DNA of 64,000 nucleotides from Thermogemmatispora tikiterensis. Lineage in GTDB: Bacteria > Chloroflexota > Ktedonobacteria > Ktedonobacterales > Ktedonobacteraceae. Made by a program: the position numbers and the translations under genes. The stretch lies in assembly GCF_003268475.1 (NCBI RefSeq), contig NZ_MCIF01000002.1, forward strand, positions 3,253,236 to 3,317,235, read 5' to 3'. A model generated the notes under the pieces. It did no database searches. It was given only the letters and a program-made list of their open reading frames with translations, and was not told the origin of the DNA. This document shows positions 17,503 to 25,690 of the stretch, piece after piece; within the stretch, counting starts at the first letter, position 1, and every line of letters begins with the position of its first letter.

Positions 17503-20208
17503 TTAGCTGAGTGGCTCAGAAAGGGTGCTCTCCTCGCCTATGCGGCTATTGACTCTACCACTCTGGCCGGCCCGATGCCCCAGGTTGCGCCGCACGCTAA
17601 CCACGCTTTTGACCTGGAGCAAGCGTTTGAAAACGCGCTCGATCTGGTCCACCGATTGGATCTCCATCGTTGCCGTAATCACGGCCTTCTGCAAGGCTGG
17701 ATTCGTCGTTGAGGAGACCGCCGTCATGTTGATGCCAGCATCACTGACCACCGCCGCTACATCACGCAGGAGGCCAGCCCGATCACGGGCCACAATAGTG
17801 ATAGGGGCTAGATAGGACTGCGTCTTGACCTGCGACCAGTCCAGAGCAAAGATCCGACCTTTGACACGCTCGCGGAAGCGCTGGAGCGTACGGCAATCCT
17901 GGCGGTGAACGATCAATCCCTTATTCGGGCTGAGAAAGCCAGCAATGGTGTCCCCTGGCAGGGGACAACAGCAATGAGCGAGGCGTGTGGCCACACCAGG
18001 GGCCGGAGGCCGTGCGCTGGTCTGAGCCTCCGCACCTGGTGCAGGCAAACGGTGCCCATTGAGCGCCGGGCCAGCGACCACCGGCAGCCCTCCGGAGTCA
18101 GATGATCCAGCAATGGTTTCGGCCTGCCGCAACGCCCCACGCTCGCGCAAGACTGGTAGCAGCTGCTCGACCAGGTCCTCTACTGGCAGATCACCTCGTC
18201 CAAGAGCCACATAGAGGGCCTCCACCGACTGATATTTGCGCGCGCTCGCCAAGGGCAGCAGCTCCTCATCGCGCAGAGCCTCAAGACCCACCGCTCCCGC
18301 CGCCTTCAGCGCCAGATCCAGCCGCTCGCGTCCAAGCTGCAGATTGATTTCACGCTCGTGATTCTTCAGGTAGCGCTTAATCTTGGTTCGCGCATTGGCC
18401 GTACGCACAAAGGTCAGCCAGTCGCGTGTCGGATGAATCGCCTGGTTGGTCACAATATCGACAATTTCGCCACTCTTCAGCTCATAATCCAGCGGGACCA
18501 GGCGCGTCACCAGGCGCTCGCTGTCGCCCAGGCTGGTGATGATTCGCGCCCCCGCGCAGTGATCGCCGATATCCGTGTGGATACGATAGGCCATATCGAC
18601 CGGGGTCGATCCGCGGGGAAGATCCTTAATTTCCCCCTTGGGGGTAAAAACAAAAATCTGCTCCTGGAAGATATCGCCCTTGACGGCCTCTATGAAATCG
18701 TCGGCGCTCTGCGGCAGCTCGCGCTGCCACTCGCGCAGCTGCTCGATCCAGGCGATCATCTCCCGATAGGAGAGGCGAGAGCCACCGCGCTCACGCAGGT
18801 ACCAATAGCTGGCGATCCCATAGTCCGCCGTGCGCTGCATCTCATGGGTGCGGATCTGGATTTCAGCGAGGCGATCATCGAGGCAGAAGACCGTCGTATG
18901 AAGGGACTGGTAGCCATTGACCTTGGGGGTAGCGATATAGTCCTTGATGCGCCCATCTTTTGGCCGCCAGAGAGCATGGATATGGCCAAGGGCCAGATAA
19001 CAGTCGTGGTCACTATCAACGAGGATACGGAACGAGACCAGGTCATGCAGCTGACTAACCTCGCCGCCGCTCTGCAGCAACTTGCGGTTGATACTGGCCA
19101 GATGCTTCTGCCAGGCCAGCACCTCGGCATGAATCTCGGCGCGGCGCATCTCCTCATCAATGGCGCTGCAGACGGCATCAACATACGGCTGACGTTTGCG
19201 CCGCTCTTCCTCGACCTCACGCGCCAGACGCTCGTAGCGCTCCGGCTCCAGATAATAAAAAGCCAGATCCTCCAGCTCGGCCTGCACCAGGCCCATGCCC
19301 AACCGTCGCGCCAGTGGCGCATAGATCTCGCTTGTCTCGCGGGCAATAATCTGCTGCTTGGCCGGCGGCATGGCGCTGAGCGTACGCATATTATGCAGGC
19401 GGTCGGCCAGCTTAATGACCACCACGCGCGGATCTTCCGCCATTGCCAGGAGCATCTTGCGCACCGTTTCGGAGCGCAGGCGGCTCTTGAGATCGCGCCC
19501 AGCCTCCTCTGCGCGTTCGGACTCGGGGGCAGGCGCACACGCCCCGCTCTCGGACGGGGAGCCGGACCCAGGCTTGCCGGCCAGAGCATCAAACTTTGTC
19601 ACCCCGTCCACAATGGTCGCCACCGCCGGACCAAACTGGGCCCGCACCTCCTCCAGGGTATAATCGCTATCCTCAACCACATCATGGAGCAAGGCGGCCA
19701 CAATGCCATCGGCGTCAATGCGCATCTGAGTCAGAATAAGCGCCACCGCCAGCGGATGCTGAATATATGGCTCGCCCGAGCGACGCCGTACCCCCATATG
19801 GGCCCGATTCGCCAGCTCGTAAGCCCGCTCGATCTTCGCCAGATCCTGTGGCGAGAGATAAGCCCGCGTCTCCGCCAGCAATTGCTTAAGGGCATCGCCC
19901 TCCAGATGCCCATCAGAGGGCTGATATGGATAGATCACCGTCCAGGTTCGCTGTCGCCGCCCTTGCCGATCCTGATCCTGACTGGCGGCATCCGGGGCTG
20001 CAGTGATGAGTGCATCGGTGTCCACGCTCATATCTGGGGAAACCATCGAGGCCACGAGTCGGCCATCAGTTCCCTCTGGCCCCATCAGGGTACCCGCCTC
20101 ATGCCGGCTTCCATTTTGTTCACGTGAATCCATATCTGGGTACCCGATCCTCTGCCTGTGCGTATACTGTTCAACAAATTTAGCTGGCCGTTGAGAAATG
20201 TTAGACAC
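17503..20208 (-). CDS. RSH (RelA/SpoT homolog) with intact hydrolase and altered synthetase site, SpoT-like
   Basis: A 901-residue RSH protein of the same domain order as its neighbour. The hydrolase site is complete: PYIQHPLAVALIL, ALLHDVVEDSDYTLEE and VIKLADRLHNMRT. The synthetase ATP-binding loop is altered: the usual GRPKHxYSIYRKM reads AWQKHLASINRKL, losing the conserved Arg, and EMHxxAEYGxAAHW reads EMQRTADYGIASYW. RIKDYIATPK and AEIQIRT remain. The enzyme is therefore expected to be mainly a (p)ppGpp hydrolase. TGS (IFVFTPKGEIKDLPRGS), a CCCPLPGD cysteine motif and a C-terminal ACT domain follow. GTG 20208 lies close to a strong promoter; ATG 20133 (MDSREQ), with AGAGGA upstream, is an alternative start. 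It carries an extended polar N-terminus of about 120 residues. Confidence 0.93.
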   Translation of the reverse strand: MSNISQRPAKFVEQYTHRQRIGYPDMDSREQNGSRHEAGTLMGPEGTDGRLVASMVSPDMSVDTDALITAAPDAASQDQDRQGRRQRTWTVIYPYQPSDGHLEGDALKQLLAETRAYLSPQDLAKIERAYELANRAHMGVRRRSGEPYIQHPLAVALILTQMRIDADGIVAALLHDVVEDSDYTLEEVRAQFGPAVATIVDGVTKFDALAGKPGSGSPSESGACAPAPESERAEEAGRDLKSRLRSETVRKMLLAMAEDPRVVVIKLADRLHNMRTLSAMPPAKQQIIARETSEIYAPLARRLGMGLVQAELEDLAFYYLEPERYERLAREVEEERRKRQPYVDAVCSAIDEEMRRAEIHAEVLAWQKHLASINRKLLQSGGEVSQLHDLVSFRILVDSDHDCYLALGHIHALWRPKDGRIKDYIATPKVNGYQSLHTTVFCLDDRLAEIQIRTHEMQRTADYGIASYWYLRERGGSRLSYREMIAWIEQLREWQRELPQSADDFIEAVKGDIFQEQIFVFTPKGEIKDLPRGSTPVDMAYRIHTDIGDHCAGARIITSLGDSERLVTRLVPLDYELKSGEIVDIVTNQAIHPTRDWLTFVRTANARTKIKRYLKNHEREINLQLGRERLDLALKAAGAVGLEALRDEELLPLASARKYQSVEALYVALGRGDLPVEDLVEQLLPVLRERGALRQAETIAGSSDSGGLPVVAGPALNGHRLPAPGAEAQTSARPPAPGVATRLAHCCCPLPGDTIAGFLSPNKGLIVHRQDCRTLQRFRERVKGRIFALDWSQVKTQSYLAPITIVARDRAGLLRDVAAVVSDAGINMTAVSSTTNPALQKAVITATMEIQSVDQIERVFKRLLQVKSVVSVRRNLGHRAGQSGRVNSRIGEESTLSEPLS

Positions 20209-20229
20209 CTGCCTGTGTATTACCTTGTA

Positions 20230-20257
20230 ATTATAAGGTGCGAGGCATTACTGTCAA
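20230..20257 (-). promoter_or_regulatory. Consensus sigma-A promoter for the SpoT-like RSH gene
   Basis: Minus strand TTGACA (20257-20252), 16-base spacer, TATAAT (20235-20230). Both hexamers match consensus perfectly. Transcription should start near 20223, giving a leader of only about 15 bases to GTG 20208 or about 90 bases to ATG 20133. Confidence 0.85.
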
Positions 20258-20293
20258 GCAGTCGACGGCGAGCACCCGAGCGCCGATGAACGA

Positions 20294-20336
20294 AGAAAAG
20301 AAAGAGACAAGGCCAAGAGCAGACCTTGGTCTTGTC
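20294..20336 (-). terminator. Intrinsic terminator of the zinc-ribbon gene
   Basis: GACAAGGCCAAG (20306-20317) pairs over 12 positions with CTTGGTCTTGTC (20325-20336), with one G-U wobble and a seven-base loop. On the minus strand the stem is followed by the U-rich TCTTTCTTTTCTTC. It lies about 230 bases after the zinc-ribbon stop codon and just upstream of the RSH promoter, so it separates the two units. Confidence 0.75.
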
Positions 20337-20564
20337 CGTGAAGCAGATAAATTGCTACAATGATTCCTACGTTCCAGGATCACCTTCCCTCACAAGAGCG
20401 CGAGCCACAAGCAGAGCCGCGCAGTGGAGGGAGGCGAACAAGGGGCACGCTATCTGTCCCCATCTCTCCTGCGCTCCTGGCCATCTCACAGCCCGGATGC
20501 AGGCAATGAACCTGACCTGTCCAGCTCGTCCGATCAGGGACTGATCTGCAGCGGACGTCGCCGG

Positions 20565-20870
20565 CTAGCGTCGCGCTACGCGCGCTTTATCATAACAGCT
20601 GCTGCAGTAGACAGGCCGGTCGTTGCGAGGGAGGAAGGGCACTTTGGCCTCCTGCCCGCACTCGGCGCAGATCACCGTGTGCATCTCACGCGGCGCGCGC
20701 TCACTCCGGCTGCCTCCTCCCGCTGCCTGACGCCGCAAGGCCCGGCAGGCCGGGCAACGCGCAGGCTGGTTCAGCAGGCCCTTCTGCTGGAAAAACTCCT
20801 GTTCCCCTGCTGTGAAGACGAATTCGTTTCCGCAATCACGGCACTTGAGAGTTTTGTCGACGAAACTCAA
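20565..20870 (-). CDS. Four-CxxC zinc-ribbon protein
   Basis: A 101-residue protein with four CxxC pairs: CRDC (about residues 10-13), CPAC (39-42), CAEC (69-72) and CSSC (88-91), suggesting two zinc ribbons separated by a Gly/Ser/Arg linker. The N-terminal half resembles the probable zinc-ribbon family common in Chloroflexota and Actinobacteria. The C-terminal half resembles the CxxC-type cold-shock-neighbour proteins with ECGxEAxVPFxP. The start is TTG at 20870, supported by a strong AAGGAGGT ribosome site about seven bases upstream on the minus strand; no ATG or GTG fits. Function unknown; nucleic-acid binding is possible. It has its own promoter and terminator. Confidence 0.8.
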   Translation of the reverse strand: MSFVDKTLKCRDCGNEFVFTAGEQEFFQQKGLLNQPARCPACRALRRQAAGGGSRSERAPREMHTVICAECGQEAKVPFLPRNDRPVYCSSCYDKARVARR

Positions 20871-21013
20871 CCAAGGACCTCCTTAGTGGTATGGTCGGTA
20901 TCCTTTCAGGTCCATTTCTGGCCTCTGTCACCAGTCTGTTTGTCGCCCTGAGCAGCGTGGGACCCATGCCTGATGGCACTGTGCGCAAGACCAGTCTCGG
21001 ATTACCGCTTGAA

Positions 21014-21042
21014 AGCATACACCAACTTTTGCTGTTTTTCAA
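21014..21042 (-). promoter_or_regulatory. Promoter for the zinc-ribbon gene
   Basis: Minus strand TTGAAA (21042-21037), 17-base spacer, TATGCT (21019-21014). Leader to the TTG start is about 140 bases. Confidence 0.55.
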
Positions 21043-21190
21043 GTGATTCTAGTCCCAATCAGTCAGCGTTTTGATATTTTTACGCGCTTTTCATGTGAAG
21101 TGGACGGCCTTACATTGGTTTCACGATGTTTCTCGCTTTGTCAAAAAGAGCCAGCGTCGCCGCCAGATAGAGCGTGCTTCGGGCGAAACG

Positions 21191-21219
21191 TTGCGTAAAC
21201 CCTGCCAATTCGCTATACT
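21191..21219 (+). promoter_or_regulatory. Promoter for tgt
   Basis: TTGCGT (21191-21196), 17-base spacer, TATACT (21214-21219), about 155 bases before the GTG start. The leader is GC-rich; I looked for a preQ1 riboswitch pattern and did not find one. Confidence 0.5.
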
Positions 21220-21380
21220 CTCTCAACAGAGGAGTCGCGCCCGGCAGATAGGTGTGAGTGAGGTTGCCTGGTGACTCAGGGCTTCGTCAACCCGGCCCGG
21301 CATAGCCACCCGGCGGCGCTGACTTGACTGGGCCGGCCCCCTCTCATCAGGCAAGCTCGTTGTTGCAAAGGGAGTGGCCA

Positions 21381-22619
21381 GTGGACGCACTCGCGGTTCG
21401 TTCCAGCTCGTTTGCTTTTACGATCGACGTTGAGAATCCTCCAGTGCCGTCGGCCCCGACCTGGGCCCGCGCCTGTACGCTCCAGACTCCCCACGGCCAG
21501 ATTCAGACGCCGATCTTTATGCCTGTTGGCACGCAGGCGACGGTCAAGTGTCTGACCCCCGAGGAGGTGCAGGCCACGGGCGCGCAGATTATTCTCGCCA
21601 ATACGTACCATCTGATGCTACGCCCCGGTTCAGAGTTGATCGATAGCTTCGGTGGGCTGCATGCTTTTATGCGCTGGCCCGGCCCGATGTTGACCGACAG
21701 CGGCGGCTTCCAGGTCTTCAGTCTGGGCCATCTGCGCACGCTTACCGAGGAAGGCGTGACGTTTAAGTCGCACCTGGATGGCTCGCTGCACCTGCTGACT
21801 CCTGAGCGGGGCTTGCAGATCGAGGCCGAGCTGGGCGCCGATTTTGTCCTGCCTCTGGATATCTGCAGCGGCTATCCCTGTACGCCCCAGGAGGCCCGCC
21901 AGGCTATGGAGCGCACTCACCGCTGGGCCCTGCGCGCCCTGGAAGCCTTCACTCAGCGTCCACATCGCCCAGAGCGTCCCCAGGCCCTCTTTGGCATCGT
22001 CCAAGGGGCCTTCGAGCCTGAGTTGCGCCAGGAGAGCGCTCGCTTCATCGGCTCTCTGCCTTTCTTCGGCCTCTCGATCGGGGGACTGTCGGTCGGCGAG
22101 CCGAAAGCGCTGATGTGGGAGCTGCTGCGCGCGACAACGCCCGCGCTGCCCCGCGAGAAGCCACGCCATTTGCTGGGAGTCGGCTCTCCCGAGGACCTGA
22201 TTATGGGGATCGATCTGGGAATGGATCTGTTCGACTGCGTGCTGCCAACGCGGGTGGCGCGCCACGGCGGCCTCTTTACACGCCGCGGACGGGTTAATAT
22301 TAAGCGCGCCCGCTTTCGCACAGAGCATGGCCCTGTCGAGGAGGGCTGCGATTGTTATACCTGTCGCAACTATAGCGCTGCCTACCTGCACCACCTGGCA
22401 CGGGCAGAGGAGCAGCTCTACTATCGCCTGGGGAGCATTCATAATCTGCGCTTCATGCTGCGCCTGGCCGCGGAGGCGCGGGCAGCGATTCTGGCCGGGA
22501 CCTTCCCGGCTTTCCGCGATGCCTTCCTGGCCAGCTATGTGCCAGCTTCAGAGACGGCACGCGAGGAACAGCGAGTGAAGTGGCTGGCCCGAATGGCCTC
22601 CCGCGCAACGTCGTCCTAA
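21381..22619 (+). CDS. tgt: tRNA-guanine transglycosylase
   Basis: Exchanges guanine-34 of GUN-anticodon tRNAs for a 7-deazaguanine (preQ1) on the queuosine pathway. At 412 residues it is a TIM-barrel enzyme of near-normal length (370-400). Recognisable motifs are GTQATVKCLTPEEV, TDSGGFQVFSL with the catalytic Asp, the nucleophile motif DLFDCVLPTRVARHG, and the zinc site CDCYTCRNYSAAYLHH. The GTG at 21381 was chosen because AAAGGGAG (21367-21374) lies six bases before it; a TTG at 21324 gives a longer form without a ribosome site. It probably forms a unit with the lipoate-ligase-like gene 32 bases downstream. Confidence 0.95.
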   Translation: MDALAVRSSSFAFTIDVENPPVPSAPTWARACTLQTPHGQIQTPIFMPVGTQATVKCLTPEEVQATGAQIILANTYHLMLRPGSELIDSFGGLHAFMRWPGPMLTDSGGFQVFSLGHLRTLTEEGVTFKSHLDGSLHLLTPERGLQIEAELGADFVLPLDICSGYPCTPQEARQAMERTHRWALRALEAFTQRPHRPERPQALFGIVQGAFEPELRQESARFIGSLPFFGLSIGGLSVGEPKALMWELLRATTPALPREKPRHLLGVGSPEDLIMGIDLGMDLFDCVLPTRVARHGGLFTRRGRVNIKRARFRTEHGPVEEGCDCYTCRNYSAAYLHHLARAEEQLYYRLGSIHNLRFMLRLAAEARAAILAGTFPAFRDAFLASYVPASETAREEQRVKWLARMASRATSS

Positions 22620-22651
22620 GCCCGGTTTGGAGAGAAGAAGGATAGCAGCTT

Positions 22652-23470
22652 ATGGCCGAGATGTTTCGCTTTCTCGATAGCGGTGTGCACGATGCGGCTC
22701 TGAATATGGCCATCGATGAGGCCATTCTCATTCACCACTTGCGCGGCGAGGCACCGCCAACCTTGCGTGTTTTCCGCTGGTCACAGCCGTCGATCTCGCT
22801 GGGCCGCTTTCAGAATGTGGAGCGCGAGATTCTCAGCGATCTCTGCCGCGAACGTGGTGTGGCTCTGGTGCGCCGTCCAACCGGGGGCCGTGCAGTCTAT
22901 CACCGCGATGAGTTCACCTACAGCATCGTGATCAGTCGACGTTATGGGGTGCCTTCCGGAGTGGTGGCAGCTTACGCCTATCTGGCCCACGGCTTATTAG
23001 AGGCGCTGGCCTTGTTGGGCGTGCAGGCAGAGATCAGCGATGGTCGCGTGCAGAAGCATCCCTCGGCGGCCTGCTTCGCTTCTTCAACCCAGGCTGATTT
23101 GACCAGCGGCGGCTACAAGCTGGTGGGCAGCGCCCAGGTCTGGCGCGAGGATGCCCTGCTGCAACAGGGTTCTCTGCCGCTGGACGATCGGGCAGAGGAG
23201 TTCTATGCGCTGCTGCGCTTCCCCGATGAGGCCGCCCGGGCTGCAGCCCTGGCCTTTTATCGCCAGAAGACGCAGCCGCTACACGCTTTCGCTCCAGACG
23301 CGAGCTGGGAGCAGGTAGCAGAGGCTTTCCGCAAGGGCTTTGGTCAGGCGCTGGAGCGGGAGTTTGTGCCCGGTGAGTTGAGCCGCTCCGAGCTGGAGCT
23401 GGCCGAGCAGCTCGTGGCCGAGAAGTATAGTAAGCTGGAGTGGCGCAAGGAGCGCGTGACTCTGGTCTGA
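22652..23470 (+). CDS. Lipoate-protein ligase A family protein
   Basis: A 272-residue member of the biotin/lipoate A/B protein ligase fold. It shows WSQPSISLGRFQ (about 43-54), the lipoate-binding loop RRPTGGRAVYH (about 75-85) and the catalytic lysine region GGYKLVGSAQ (about 151-160). It may attach lipoate, or act as an LipM/LipL-type octanoyl transferase; the sequence alone does not separate these. An AGAGAAGAAGGA purine tract precedes the ATG. It follows tgt closely and ends 70 bases before a convergent gene. Confidence 0.88.
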   Translation: MAEMFRFLDSGVHDAALNMAIDEAILIHHLRGEAPPTLRVFRWSQPSISLGRFQNVEREILSDLCRERGVALVRRPTGGRAVYHRDEFTYSIVISRRYGVPSGVVAAYAYLAHGLLEALALLGVQAEISDGRVQKHPSAACFASSTQADLTSGGYKLVGSAQVWREDALLQQGSLPLDDRAEEFYALLRFPDEAARAAALAFYRQKTQPLHAFAPDASWEQVAEAFRKGFGQALEREFVPGELSRSELELAEQLVAEKYSKLEWRKERVTLV

Positions 23471-23539
23471 ACTGTTGTTACTACTGTTTTCCTAGCGGGG
23501 TCGGTCCCCTCACTTCAAGCCCTGGCCGGCCACAGCCGT

Positions 23540-24511
23540 CTAGCCTTCCAGCACAGCCAGTGTCTGCCGGCTGCAACTAGCCAGGCTCTTGCACTTCGAC
23601 AGAGACATTGTACTGGTTACGTGCACGATAGGAACAGTGATGTAGCCGTGCTGACACAGGTACGTGGCCAGGACAGCACGATGACAGTGGCGGGGATCAG
23701 CCTCAAAACAGGTCAGCGCCACTCGTCTCTTTTCAGCAATGAGAGCGGCTAGCTGCTCAAGGCTCTCCTTTGCCTGCGGGAGCAAGTCAGTGACATAACG
23801 AGCAAAGAGCGCGCGATACGCATCTTCGCTCTCCAGCTCTCTCCGCAGCTCGGAGGGTACTCCCAGAGCTGGGAAATGGAGATAGGCGATCCCCACCTCG
23901 TAGAGGGCCTGAGCCAGGCGCTTCCTGGCAAAGCCAAACTTGCGCGAAAATGGGTGACGTCGTACATCGACTAGAAGACGCACCTGATGGGAGAGCAACA
24001 GAGTTAGATAGGCGTCCAGGCTTAAGCCTTCGTAGCCGAGCGTGAAGAGACAGGCGCTCTCCTCTGCTTCGCCACGGCCCTCCTCCAGCGAGGGGAGAGC
24101 ACTGGGCTGCCGCTGCCATCTCAGCAGTGGCAAAACTCCACCCCGCTCAGCCATCAGGCCCCGGCCCTCCTCCCACACTTGCGACAACAAGCGGCGATCC
24201 TCTTGACGGAGCTGGGACAGGTAGGAGCTTCCTGCCACAGGAGCAAGCAGCGCTACCCGCGGCGGCGGCGTCAGATAGCGACGCAGACGCAGCGTCTGCA
24301 GGTCATGCTCCAGAACAAAGCTGCGCCAGCGCCTCCCCCTAAGAACGAATTCATAAGGAGCCTCTCTTTGTTCGCGCCGCACACGATCGCATAAGAGCAT
24401 CAGCAGCAGCTGCGCCTCCTCCTCCGCTAACTCTCCCTCAGCCAGTTCAGCCAGCGCTAAGATGAGCCGCTGACGATAGAGCATAGCCACGGGTCGGAAC
24501 CTTCCTCTCAT
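23540..24511 (-). CDS. DUF488 family protein with extra N-terminal domain
   Basis: A 323-residue protein. The C-terminal half is DUF488: LFTLGYEGLSLDAYL (about 175-189), DVRRHPFSRKFGFA (about 202-215), and CFEADPRHCHRAVLA (about 275-289). The first ~165 residues are an additional helical/basic domain (RxRLILALAELAEGE and a later PLLRWQRQP), seen in some DUF488 proteins and described in other taxa as a DNA-binding-like addition; I cannot confirm that. Function unknown. The ATG at 24511 follows AGAGGAT with an eight-base spacing. Confidence 0.8.
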   Translation of the reverse strand: MRGRFRPVAMLYRQRLILALAELAEGELAEEEAQLLLMLLCDRVRREQREAPYEFVLRGRRWRSFVLEHDLQTLRLRRYLTPPPRVALLAPVAGSSYLSQLRQEDRRLLSQVWEEGRGLMAERGGVLPLLRWQRQPSALPSLEEGRGEAEESACLFTLGYEGLSLDAYLTLLLSHQVRLLVDVRRHPFSRKFGFARKRLAQALYEVGIAYLHFPALGVPSELRRELESEDAYRALFARYVTDLLPQAKESLEQLAALIAEKRRVALTCFEADPRHCHRAVLATYLCQHGYITVPIVHVTSTMSLSKCKSLASCSRQTLAVLEG

Positions 24512-24856
24512 CTGATTATCCTCTCAGGTACTACGACGAAAAGCTGTCCGCCCCGCTACTCGCTCCCGGCAAGAGTCCTATGCCCTATCTCTCAGTCCCC
24601 TCTCTCATCAGCGACGCTCTCTTCGCTTTCTTGTATCAATTAATTGTACTGCATATCAAAGGAACCGTACAAGTCTTTCGTCCAGAAGCAACCAGTCATT
24701 CTCTCTTATCCCGACCTTGATCATATTCAAATACATATTAAATTCCTCACCCGCATAATAGCTTAAGAAAGGCAAGGAAAGCTTTCTTCTACGGTGTGAA
24801 GAAAGACGGTGATAAGCACCTGTAGCCACATATCTAGAGAAAGGATATCTAGCACC
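24512..24856. other. AT-rich gap before the glycosyltransferase operon
   Basis: From about 24640 to 24850 the base composition is strikingly AT-rich compared with both sides. It contains TTGTAC/GTACAA arms (24644-24649 region and about 24667-24672) and a perfect 8-bp stem CTTTCTTC/GAAGAAAG at 24782-24789 and 24798-24805. A direct repeat ATATCTAG at 24830-24837 and 24845-24852 brackets the AAAGGA ribosome site. This is probably the promoter and leader of the operon; I could not fix the -35/-10 boxes. Confidence 0.55.
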
Positions 24857-25654
24857 ATGAGCATATCGTCCCTGGCACACAGTGATACCAAGGATACGGA
24901 GGCAGCGGGCAGGGCGCCAGCCCTGTCCAATAGTGGAGCCGCCGCTGTTCCACGCAGCCTCTCGATCGTGTTCTTGACGCAGAACGACGAAGCGAGCATC
25001 GAACTGGTTGTGCGCTCGCTGCTGAGCAGCCTGGCAGATTGGGCCGATGACCTGGAGATTCTCGCTGTCGATCGCGGGAGCCACGATCGCACCGGCATAC
25101 TGCTCGAACGCCTTGCCGCGGAGGAACCGCGTCTGATCGTCCTGCACCAGCCCGCGAGTTGCAGCTATGGCCAGGCCCTGGTCAGTGCCCTGAGCCAAGC
25201 CAGCAAAGAGTTCGTCCTCCTCACGGAGGCTCAGCCTGGCTTCAATGTGGACCTCCTCAAGCGCAGCTTTGCCCTGCTGAGCGACTACGACGCAGTGCTC
25301 GGCTTTCGCCAGCGCCAGGGCTGGCAGCAGTTGACCGCGCTGCTCTGGAGCTGGCTGCTGCGCTTCACCCTGGGCCTGCGTGTGCGCGATCTCTCCTGTC
25401 CCTTTAAGCTCTACCGCGCCGAGTTTTTCCGCCAGCAAGCCCTGGAGATGCAGGGACACCTCATTAATGCCGAAATGATCCATAAATTTGTGCGCGCTGG
25501 CTACGTCTACACGGAGATCGCCATTGGCCCGGAGAAAGCAGGCGAACCCGTCAGGCCGTCACTGCGGCGCAAGCTTGCCCTCTACTGGGAAGCCCTCTGC
25601 GAGCTGAGCAATTATAGCGGTCGCTGCTATCAAGAAGAGCATGGATGTATTTGA
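24857..25654 (+). CDS. Family 2 (dolichyl-phosphate-mannose-synthase-like) glycosyltransferase
   Basis: A 265-residue soluble GT-A protein without membrane helices. The beginning of the fold is clear: SLSIVFLTQNDEASIELVV (about 34-52) and EILAVDRGSHDRTG (about 67-80), the position of the usual DDGS/T motif. Where polyprenyl-phosphate glycosyltransferases carry a metal-binding DxD (as in MDADLQHP), this protein has LLTEAQPGFN, so the DxD is missing. Later RDLSCPFKLYRAEFF matches the conserved DxxxGFKxxRR-type block. It may be an active metal-independent enzyme or a non-catalytic partner of the large transferase encoded 36 bases downstream. Confidence 0.8.
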   Translation: MSISSLAHSDTKDTEAAGRAPALSNSGAAAVPRSLSIVFLTQNDEASIELVVRSLLSSLADWADDLEILAVDRGSHDRTGILLERLAAEEPRLIVLHQPASCSYGQALVSALSQASKEFVLLTEAQPGFNVDLLKRSFALLSDYDAVLGFRQRQGWQQLTALLWSWLLRFTLGLRVRDLSCPFKLYRAEFFRQQALEMQGHLINAEMIHKFVRAGYVYTEIAIGPEKAGEPVRPSLRRKLALYWEALCELSNYSGRCYQEEHGCI

Positions 25655-25690
25655 GCAGTATCACTGGAGGAGTGTGGAGGAGAGGATTCA

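Noticed and set aside
17498..17575. tRNA-like stretch containing TTAGCTGAGTGGCTCAGA, similar to a Leu/Ser tRNA 5' half
   Set aside because: No T-loop (GGTTCGAATCC-like) or matching acceptor stem follows, and the stretch is the C-terminal coding end of the RSH gene on the other strand.
18358..20127. Long open frame of 589 codons on the plus strand
   Set aside because: Antisense to the RSH gene; composition mirrors the real gene, no domain recognised and no ribosome site.
21220..21380. preQ1 riboswitch upstream of tgt
   Set aside because: No conserved preQ1-I or preQ1-II pattern was visible; the leader is plain GC-rich sequence.
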